Assembly: GCA_958510875.1 (NCBI GenBank)
Contig: OY294070.1
Location: forward strand, 43,042,306-43,106,305
DNA length: 64,000 nucleotides
Direction: 5' to 3'
DNA from: Endomychus coccineus
Taxonomy: Eukaryota > Arthropoda > Insecta > Coleoptera > Endomychidae
Made by a program: the position numbers and the translations under genes
The notes under the pieces: generated by a model
Told to the model about the DNA's origin: nothing
Seen by the model: only the letters and a program-made list of their open reading frames with translations
Database searches by the model: none
Shown: one piece after another, positions 56,441-64,000 of the stretch
Position numbering within the stretch: position 1 is the first letter of the stretch
Layout of the letters: each line of letters starts with the position of its first letter

Positions 56441-56609
56441 TTCATATTTTTACTAGTATTCCTTCGTGTTTTTGATTTTGATTAGGTTAAATTTGGAAAG
56501 GACAATGTACAAGGTAGTACAAAAATGAAGTAGCAAAGAAAAAGAAGTAGGTGCACAATTAAACAGAAATGAACGTTATTAGAGATATTTATTCACACGA
56601 TCAAAACTA

Positions 56610-56800
56610 GTGATAAAAAGTCTACCTTGACAGATATTGAGTTCCGATTTAATGACAATTCGTCTTTATTAGAGGAATTTGATAAAATTCAGACAGTGAT
56701 CAAGTCAGTTTGCGATTTAGAACATTTAACAGATCATTTCGAAGAGCAGGAAGATTTTCAAGAAAGGTTTTATCTTGCGCGTGAGTTCTTCGTATAAATT
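56610..56800 (+). pseudogene. Retrotransposon gag-like fragment
   Basis: A frame of about 60 codons: STLTDIEFRFNDNSSLLEEF, DKIQTVIKSVCDLEHL, EEQEDFQERFYLAREFF, then stop. The acidic, helical pattern ending in RE.F/YLAR is like the DUF1759 region of Pao-type gag proteins. Short and isolated, so only tentative. Confidence 0.45.
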
Positions 56801-58039
56801 ATTATGAATAAAAAACCTAAAGTGAACAACCAATGTTAGACCGCATATTTAAATCAAGGAGCTTCACCTTACTAGTACTAACCCCCTTCTGAATATTCTT
56901 CTTCCTATAATAAAACTACCTGTTTTCTGGGGAACTTAAAATTAATTTTGTGGCCACAATTTGTAGTAATCTGGGCTAAAATGAAAGCCAGAAATTTCAA
57001 GTTTTAAAAGCTTCATTGGAAGGTTATGTTTCTCATTTCATAGATGGGTTAGATAGCACATACATGCCGTTTCGACTTGCTGTGTGATAGATTCGATAAA
57101 AAATAATTTTTAACTTGACAGCCATTACAATTATATTATTATTAGATATACAGGGCAAGGGCTTTCAAAGGGATAGTTTCTTTAATTTTTGTAAAATGTA
57201 AGATGAAATTTCAAAACATTTGACTTCGTTAGAGGGAATAGATCTCAGTAAAGATATTTTGTATGATTCCTTCGTCATACATTAGTCCAGTCACCCTTCA
57301 ATTTTTTGGGTCAAACATATGAACCAAAATTGTATGGTTTATTCGGGTGTGTCGCACTTGTAGTTTTTGCCAATTTTAGATGTCCGAAATCATTCAAATT
57401 GTTTTTCAGATATTTAAAGAAAAAAAATAAGCTCAATGAGAAACTATGAGACGAAAAAAATTGTGGGGCATTATTTGAAGGAAAATGATATTGGTTGGAG
57501 GTTTTCCGAAGATATGTTTTCATGAAAATCGAATGTTTGGTTCATTGCAACTAAATCTACGAATTTACGCTTTATCATGTTATTTTCCATATGAATCGGT
57601 AGTATTTCCTATGCACTTAATTTTTTTTTGATATTTGCAAAGGGGGTTCTGCAATCGGCCATTTTGTAAAAATCTTAATTTCGCGATCATGGGGCGAATA
57701 ATGGGTCATTTTGAACTTGAGTACGTCTTATTTTGTTTGGTGGAATTGAACATGAGAAAAACTATTTTGAACCTGTTGGGACCTACATAACGCAATTTTA
57801 GGTATTTTTGAAAAACCTTGGACCATAATATTCTGAACTATCTAACTACTCTATGGCTTTTGTGGTCCGAGAAAAAAAATAAAACCAAAAATTGACTTAG
57901 TTATTTTCAGTATTTCCCTAAAATTGACGTGAACTTTGGTTTGGCTTCGATTCCACAGTGAGGCATTTTTTGTTGTTAAGTTTCTCACATTCTTTGTTAT
58001 AATTTTACTGACTGAAAGGGACATTCAATAATCTACGAA
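56801..58039. other. Non-coding, nothing recognised
   Basis: No gene. The minus-strand frame at 57311-57523 is low-complexity. Confidence 0.4.
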
Positions 58040-58780
58040 CTAGACTATTAAACGGAGCTATTTTATATCTAAATGGTGTAGGTACCCCGGCGGATTCAGC
58101 TACACCATTTAGATATAAAATAGCTTCGTTTGATAGTTTAGTTAATAGATAATTAAACGTTCCCTTGAGCCAGCAAAATTATAACAATGAAGTTGAGAAA
58201 CTTCAGGAAATTGTGTTGGACAATAGTTACCAAAAATCTTTCATCAATAATTTAATTTCGAAAAAAAAAGAAAATTGGAAAGTAGCCAACTAACCAAATT
58301 AGAACCATTTTACCTTCAAATACTTCAATAAAATACATAAGTTCCTCTTATCATTCTTCAGTAATTAATAAATTTCATTGTTAGTTTTCCTAAATCTGCA
58401 ATACAACCAGTTTATAGATGTAAGAACAAACACTGTTAAGGCAACGCCTTTTCCGATTTCGACAAATCTGGGATTTACAAAATCAATTGTGAGTGGCGTT
58501 CAAAATGCAATGTGAGTCAAACAAGAAGGAATATTTTAACTCGTTATAAGGAACATTTTGCTCATATAAAGAAAAATAGTGGTGAAAAATCTGCGGTTAC
58601 CGAATACATTTTGAATACAGGTTACTCCATTTCTCAAAAAAGTTTATCACTTCTAAAACACAGTACAGACAAATATCTAAGTAATTTAGAAGGGATGGAA
58701 ATGGATAAACGAAAAAGCAATTTATCAAATTTCGATTTATTTCCAATAGTATTTAAACAGGAACATTGTGATTTATAATT
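58040..58780 (+). pseudogene. PLE family B, RT C-terminus and GIY-YIG relic
   Basis: From 58100: sequence matching the RT C-terminal region of the copy at 63220-62900 (FRYKIASFDSLVNR-like, KLQEIVLDNSYQKSFINNLI, KLEPF). Then, with stops and a shift, the GIY-YIG part: a Cys pair (CEWRSKCN), VSQTRRNILTRYKEHFAHIK (YIG decayed to VSQ), SAVTEYILNTGYSISQ, SLLKHSTDKYLSNLEGMEMD and the end FKQEHCDL-stop at 58776. A hairpin at 58053-58140 (arms ACGGAGCTATTTTATATCTA and its complement) marks the 5' truncation or rearrangement point. The ribozyme repeat follows directly. Confidence 0.85.
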
Positions 58781-58782
58781 TA

Positions 58783-58830
58783 GTTTACTCTGATGATGGC
58801 TACTTTGTAGTCGAAAGGTCCTCAGTACTT
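58783..58830 (+). ncRNA. Type I hammerhead ribozyme candidate (PLE family B)
   Basis: Stem I UACU (58786-58789), core CUGAUGA (58790-58796), U, stem II GGCUAC-UUU-GUAGUC with one G-U pair, GAAA (58813-58816), stem III AGG-U-CCU, cleavage triplet CUC, stem I partner AGUA. The predicted cut is between 58823 and 58824. It is identical over 47 nt to the minus-strand copy at 62478-62524. Confidence 0.8.
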
Positions 58831-58867
58831 TAATAGTATTTTTAGTGGATAAGGGTGTTTATTTCTT

Positions 58868-59310
58868 ATCAATAGCTTCCCACACTAGTAAATACTAAAT
58901 TTGGCTGGATAGTTGCCGGCACACATTGTAGTAATTCAAGAAAGTCCAGTTGCAATTTGATAAAAATTCGTAGCCCCAAAGATGAACAATTAAAGAAGAT
59001 TTGGGAGATAGAAGAAATTCTTGAAGAATAATTATTTTTGTCCCATGATAACATTAACGCTATATGTGAATCTATTTTCATTAAAGATACATTTCGAAAC
59101 GAAAATGGAAGATTTGGGGTAAAATTTCCTCTAAATATTCACCGGAACTATTGGTACAGTCCAAGTCTGTGGCGGTTGAAAGATTCAAAGAAAAAAAGGA
59201 AAAGAATTTCGGATTTTAAATATAAACAATTTTATTTGTACTTTATAAATGTATATAAAAGTTTAGGTCACATGCCTAACATATCTGAAGATGCTCAATT
59301 ATAATAATTA
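58868..59310 (+). pseudogene. BEL/Pao pol fragment (protease to RT start)
   Basis: LPTLVNTKFGWIVAG (end of the protease and spacer in Pao pol) at 58870, then IWEIEEILEE, a stop, and SHDNINAICESIFIKDTF..ENGRFGVKFPL, YLYFINVYKSLGHM (the RT N-terminal block of BEL/Pao; consensus CE..F......GR..V.LP, F...Y..LGHM). It starts immediately after the family B terminal repeat, so the PLE inserted into this Pao copy. The inverted twin is at 61985-62440. Confidence 0.82.
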
Positions 59311-59499
59311 TTATAATTAATTATTTTTCGCATCACGGAATATTGAAAGAAACGGGTATTATCACAAGTTCTAAAGGTTGTTTCCTTATTGTATAAGGCT
59401 TGAATTCATATGTCTTCAAAATAACCAAAACTGTCATTCCAATTACAGATACACTAGTTTCTTCAGCATCTTCAATGTTGCATTTTTTTTTGTCTTGGC

Positions 59500-59760
59500 T
59501 TATTGAAGGATCCACATTTAATCAGATTTTCTTTCAACCTTCTAACCTCTTGAAAATAGCTTTATTAGGTTGTCTTCTTTCTGGTTAACCATTGAAATGT
59601 ATTTCAGGTTCAATATCACAATTCTTATTACTTTGAATAAAGCTTTCTAACATTTCATAGCTTTTGTAAGACATCTTCACTTTTATGATTAAATTGTTAT
59701 TATGACGGGAACAAAATCGTTAATATGCAATTTATTGACAAACGGATAATCAAATAGTAA
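59500..59760 (-). pseudogene. Mariner-type N-terminal fragment, second copy
   Basis: Minus strand: SYEMLESFIQSNKNCDIEPEIH, then NKAIFKRLEG and VDPSISQ. It is homologous, inverted, to 48770-48990, including the upstream non-coding part at 59690-59755. Short and frame-broken. Confidence 0.55.
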
Positions 59761-60899
59761 GGCAAGAAGAAATCTCGAAAATCAGTAAAGACTGTTCTGC
59801 TAAAATAGTAAATATGGATCCATTAAGTATTATAATCGACTGCAAAATGACTTCAAAATTGTTGGTGTAAAAAATTGATCACATGGACTAGATCTAAGAA
59901 TATTGCATAAACGTTATAACTCAAGAGAACCATAAATTTACAAATATATTGTTATAAAGTTTCCGAAATTGTATAGCTCATTATGCTGAAATACCTTTGG
60001 GATACTCAATAAAACAATTATTTGTCTAATTTTCACAAGAGATTTTATTTTTCAATAAACACGACGACCGGTTTCGACTTTTACATCATTATCAAGACTT
60101 GATGTTGTTTTATTTCATTTTATAAAAATTGATTTCAATAAAATAATTAGTTCATCACTATCTCTCTATAAGATACTGAGATTATTATTAGTACCTTGTA
60201 TGACTGTAACAGGGGTCTACTTACTTACTCTAATCAAGGGAGTTAAGATATTCCTAATTCTATATCAAAAAAACAGTGCGTGGTCATCTCTCTTACGTGG
60301 AAAATCATTCAATTTAGCCATCTACAAGCAGGATGATGTAATTGATACATACCTCTTCAATTTCACTCAGTCTTATTTTCACTCAGTCTTATAACTGATT
60401 ACACTCTGAAGGTAAGAAGGTGCAGACTAATCCACTTATAAAAACACGAGTTTCAACAAGGATAAAAAATTTTTTAAGAGAAAACTTAACATGGATAAAA
60501 TGATTTATCGCTTAAGGTTTAAATACATTAAGACTAAACGATATTACTGGAATTACTAAAACTAAATCAAAAATCTATTAGCAATGAAAATCTTAATTCA
60601 AAAGTTGAAACCTAAACAACTCGAATCAGAAAATAAAACATTTGGCAACATGAATATAAAATGATTCACAAGACCTAGATGAATCAAATCCAAAAAACTA
60701 TTAAATTTATTATTGAACTTTACAAAACCAAACTTTATTCCAGTTATATTATTATCTGAGATGAGTTTATCTGGTTTATACCTTATGTACTTAGAACACT
60801 CTTAAACCACAGTTACTTAATAAACCAATATTTGAATGACGAAATGAATTTATAAAGGAAACTGCTGAATCAAAATCTAAAATATGACTTAGCTTGTAG
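59761..60899. other. AT-rich spacer with one ribozyme-like repeat
   Basis: No gene. Contains the hammerhead-like motif at 60050-60115 listed next. Confidence 0.4.
60045..60115 (-). ncRNA. Hammerhead-like motif with U3-A8 core (family D)
   Basis: Minus strand: GUC-UUGAUAA-U-GAUGUAAAAGUC-GAAA followed by the palindrome ACCGGU and triplet GUC. Stem II has only three pairs and stem I pairs poorly (C-G then a mismatch), so this copy may be inactive. No inverted partner or ORF is seen beside it. Confidence 0.45.
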
Positions 60900-61290
60900 A
60901 AGCTTTATTGATAAGAAATAATCACCCTTATCCACTAAAAATACTATCAAAGTACTGAGAACCTTTCGGCTACCAAGTAGCCATCATCAGAGTAAACTAA
61001 ATTATAAATCACAATGTGCTTGTTTAAATATAAATACTATTTGGGGATAATAATGTAAACAAAGAGTTACCCTCAACTGGAAATAAATCGGAATTTAAAA
61101 AATAGCTTTTTCGCTTATACATTTCCATCCTTACTAATTTACCTAGATATTTGTCTGTACTGTGTTTTAAAAGTGATGAACTTTCTTGAGAGATGGTGTG
61201 ATCTGTATTCAAAATATGTTGTTCTATGACAATGTGTGATCTTGCTATATACATTTCTCGATTGACGTTCATATTCTTCGCGATTGAAGA
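60900..61290 (-). mobile_element. PLE family B 3' end (terminal repeat and GIY-YIG tail)
   Basis: Terminal repeat at 60900-61020, then the GIY-YIG C-terminus at 61272-61060 (HILNTDHTISQESSSLLKHS, YKRKSYFLNSDLFP). 5'-truncated after about 390 bp, as in typical target-primed insertions. Confidence 0.82.
60950..60996 (-). ncRNA. Type I hammerhead ribozyme candidate (PLE family B)
   Basis: Minus strand: UACU-CUGAUGA-U-GGCUAC-UUG-GUAGCC-GAAA-GGUUCUC then AGUA. Stem II is perfect and all core bases are present. The predicted cut is between 60957 and 60956. Stem III (AGG/UCU) includes a G-U pair. Confidence 0.8.
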
Positions 61291-61984
61291 GAAATGTTTG
61301 TTACTTCAGTCACAATATTCTCGAATAACGTTTATTTTTCAAGAAATCAACTTGTAACGATAGATATTATATTATTATTTGCACCACAAAGACATATTGC
61401 TTTAGAATTATTAGAAAAACCTGGACGAATTCAAGATCTTCGAGCAATTTGAGTTTAAACTTGTATCAAAATTATGGCACTGTTATCCACATAAAGACAG
61501 ACATTTACATTGACATTGACCAATAGTTAATATATTTCAATGAGTGAAGCTAAAAGTGAATTTTCAGGGACACTTTATGATCTATGCATTTTATAGATTC
61601 CCTGAACTTGAATTGACCTTTTTCAGTACCTATGAATTTACTTGAAATCTTAAACAAAGATCAGTAACGAAATATGATTCAATTATTGAAGATATCAATA
61701 ATGACATTCTTGATTAAAAATAACGAAAAAAGGTGAATATATTGGTATAAGGATATACTTGATAAGCTATTTAAAAAAAATTGGAAATTAATACTTTAAA
61801 GATGAAATCCATAAAACACAGATAATTTATGGAAAAAAAATATAAATGAAATGTTTGATGAAAACCCAGAAGTTGAAAGAAATAAGTTCTATAAAAAACG
61901 AAAAGAGACACATAATATTTGATATTACTTAATTGTATTAATACGGGTTAATACGGGTGATATGATTTTTCATCATTATTTTTC
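61291..61984. other. Non-coding, nothing recognised
   Basis: AT-rich, ending at the (TAATTATTATAATTA)-like boundary of the inverted duplication. Confidence 0.4.
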
Positions 61985-62440
61985 TAATTAATTATAATAA
62001 TTATTATAATTGAGAATCTTCAGAAATGTTAGGCATGTGACCTAAACTTTTATATACATTAATAAAGTAGAAATAAAATTGTTTAAATTTAGAATCCGAA
62101 ATTCTTTTTTCTAAAGATTTGAATCTTTTAACCGCCAGACTTAGACTGTACCAATAGTTCCGGTGAATATTTTAAAGTAAATTTTACCCCAAATCTTCCA
62201 TTTTCGTTTCGAAATGTATCTTTAATGAAAAGAGATTCACATATAGTGTTAATGTTATCATGGGACAAAAATATTTTTTTTTTCAAGAATTTCTTCTATC
62301 AACCAAATCTTCTTTAATTGTTCATCTTTGGGGCTATGAATTTTTATCAAATTGCAACTGGACTTGCTTGAGTTACTACAATGTGTGCCGGCAACTATCC
62401 AGCCAAATTGAGTATTTACTAGTGTGGGAAGCTATTGATA
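61985..62440 (-). pseudogene. BEL/Pao pol fragment, inverted twin
   Basis: Inverted copy of 58868-59310: the same FGWIVAG-like start, WEIEEILE-like block and LGHMPNISED end, at about 90 percent identity. It abuts the PLE terminal repeat at exactly the same base (AGCTTCCCACACTAG), so the twin copies descend from one composite. Confidence 0.82.
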
Positions 62441-64000
62441 AGAAATAAACACCCTTATCCACTAAAAATACTACTAAAGTACTGAGGACCTTTCGACTAC
62501 AAAGTAGCCATCATCAGAGTAAACTAAATTATAAATCACAATGTTCCTGTTTAAATACTATTGGAAATAAATCGAAATTGGATAAATTGCTTTTTCGTTT
62601 ATCCGTTTCCATCCCTTCTAAATTACTTAGATATTTGTCTGTACTGTGTTTTAGAAGTGATAAACTTTCTTGAGAAATGGTGTGACCTGTATTCAAAATG
62701 TGTTCGGTAACCGCAGATTTTTCATCATTATTTTTCTTTATATGAGCAAAATGTTCCTTTTAACGAGTTAAACTGTTCCTTCAAGTTTTACCCACATAAC
62801 ATTTTGAACACGATTCTCAATTTATTTTGTACATCCCGAATTTGACGAAATCGGAAACTTTAACAAAGGTCTTGCCTAAATGGTGTTTTAGCTTGTTCTT
62901 ACATCTAAAAACCAGTTGTATGGCAAATTTAGAAAACAAACTATGGAATTTATTAATTACTAAAGAATGATGAGAGAAAATTTTGAATTTTATTGAAGTA
63001 TTTGAAGGTAATGGCTCTAATTTGGCTAGTTGGCTACGTTCAAATTTCCTTTTTTGTTTACAGATTAAATTATTGATCAAAGATTTGTGGTAACCATTGT
63101 CCAACGCAATTTGCTGAAGTTTCTCAACTTGTTTGTTATAATTTTGCTGACGTTTAATAATCTATGAACTAGTCTATTAAACGAAGCTATTTTTAATCTA
63201 AATGGTGTAGCTGAATCCGCCGGGCTATACCTATTTGTTTGGGTGGGTATTCTGTATATGTTGAAATCCAAGTGATTACCACCTTTAATAATCTTAATAT
63301 CAAGAAAATGAAGTTAATTATCTGTTTATATTTCGACAGTGAATCAAATTGGCTGTAAGCGTATTTAAAAAGCCATGTATATCAAAATCTGTACTTGTAA
63401 TCGCAAAATGTCATGAGCATATCTATACCAAACTTTTGGGAACTGATTCAATTTTGATTATTAAGTTTTAATTTTGCTTAGAAAAATATTGGCCAAAAAA
63501 GGGGAGAGTGGATTGCACATCCGCTTGTTTGTTTATTATGTAATTTTTGTTGAAAGTGAAATAATTTTGCTCCATACATAAAGATGTAATACGTGATATT
63601 TTATGCAGTTTCTATCGGGGATATTAATATTAAAAAGCCATTTCTTCAGAATGCTTATCGACTCGGGGATTGGAGTATTTGTAAATAGTGAAACAACATC
63701 AAATGAAACGAGAGTATCACGAGTTTCAAGTTTGGAATCTTTCAATTTTGCAATGAGTTCCAAAGAATTTTTAACAGGTGCGTCTTGGAAGTAGCTAAAT
63801 TCCTTCACTAACCATTTTGCTATGTTATACGTAGGGCATTTAATGTTTGAAACGATTGGTCTTATGGAATTACCTTTTTATGAATCTTAAGTAAGCAATA
63901 CAGTTTAGGAAGATTAGGATTTGAAAGTCTGAGGTTGTATTCTAAATTATCAGATATTACAGGTATTTTAATGAATTATTGAGTAGATTAACGCATTTTG
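62441..64000 (-). pseudogene. PLE family B, RT and GIY-YIG, longest copy
   Basis: Minus strand, entering from beyond the window. KLYCLLKIHKK (before motif A) lies near 63900; a frameshift follows, then KEFSYFQDAPVKNS and LVSFDVVSLFTNTPIPESI (motif A, catalytic Asp) near 63700. A degraded middle follows, then VWYRYAHDILR (motif C, usually YVDD) near 63440. HLDFNIYRIPTQTNRYS is at 63280-63220 and FNRLVHRLLN after it. GMYKIN, a stop, CYVGKT (GIY and YIG motifs of the endonuclease) are near 62830-62790, then KEHFAHIKKN and the tail, and the terminal repeat with ribozyme at 62440-62524. Many stops; not functional. Confidence 0.88.
62478..62524 (-). ncRNA. Type I hammerhead ribozyme candidate (PLE family B)
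   Basis: Same 47-nt sequence as 58783-58830 on the opposite strand: UACU, CUGAUGA, stem II, GAAA, AGG-U-CCU, CUC, AGUA. The predicted cut is between 62484 and 62483. Confidence 0.8.

Overview
The window looks like repeat-rich, AT-rich nuclear DNA from an arthropod, most likely an insect. The evidence is the set of element families present: BEL/Pao, Penelope-like, a Tc1/mariner group with D41D spacing, pogo, PIF/Harbinger, Crypton, and several LINE clades with degenerate reading frames. I cannot name the species. I found no intact host gene, tRNA, rRNA or CRISPR array. Almost every coding-looking stretch is a broken transposable element, so the annotation is mainly a map of relics nested inside each other.

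Layout. 1-1290 is a 44-bp satellite with higher-order structure. 4.2-8.1 kb holds LINE fragments, a (CT)n tract and a D41D mariner relic. 8.58-10.3 kb is a pseudogene of an arthropod multicopy family of unknown function. 10.8-16.2 kb holds Penelope-like element (PLE) pieces with hammerhead-ribozyme-type terminal repeats. 16.7-17.7 kb is a BEL/Pao integrase relic. 19-23.7 kb holds two LINEs. 24.4-25.7 kb is a Crypton tyrosine recombinase broken by a single stop codon. 26.5-29.3 kb holds LINE relics and a C2H2 zinc-finger pseudogene. 29.46-32.37 kb is a PIF/Harbinger element (TTA target duplication) split by a 1.4-kb solo LTR (GCGT duplication). 33.4-37.6 kb is a LINE abutting a 2.9-kb palindromic element. 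37.9-41.8 kb holds three small foldback elements carrying hammerhead-type motifs, two of them flanked by 12- and 17-bp direct repeats. 44.3-44.7 kb is a hAT-type MITE with an 8-bp duplication. 46.2-48.1 kb is a pogo relic. 49.2-53.6 kb is a three-level nest: a mariner relic split by a PLE that itself carries a snapback mariner derivative. 54-56.4 kb is a Foldback-like element. 58-63.2 kb contains a PLE plus BEL/Pao composite present twice in inverted orientation, and the window ends inside a PLE reverse transcriptase.

The strongest theme is hammerhead ribozymes. At least six sequence-distinct repeat families carry the order stem I - CUGANGA - stem II - GAAA - short stem III - NUH, with base-pairing flanks. 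In three or four families the core reads UUGAUAA instead of CUGAUGA. That is a coordinated C3-to-U and G8-to-A change which keeps the tertiary base pair between positions 3 and 8. The small foldback elements with target duplications and a short unpaired tail look like a non-autonomous, PLE-related mobile unit, and they are the best candidate here for something little described.
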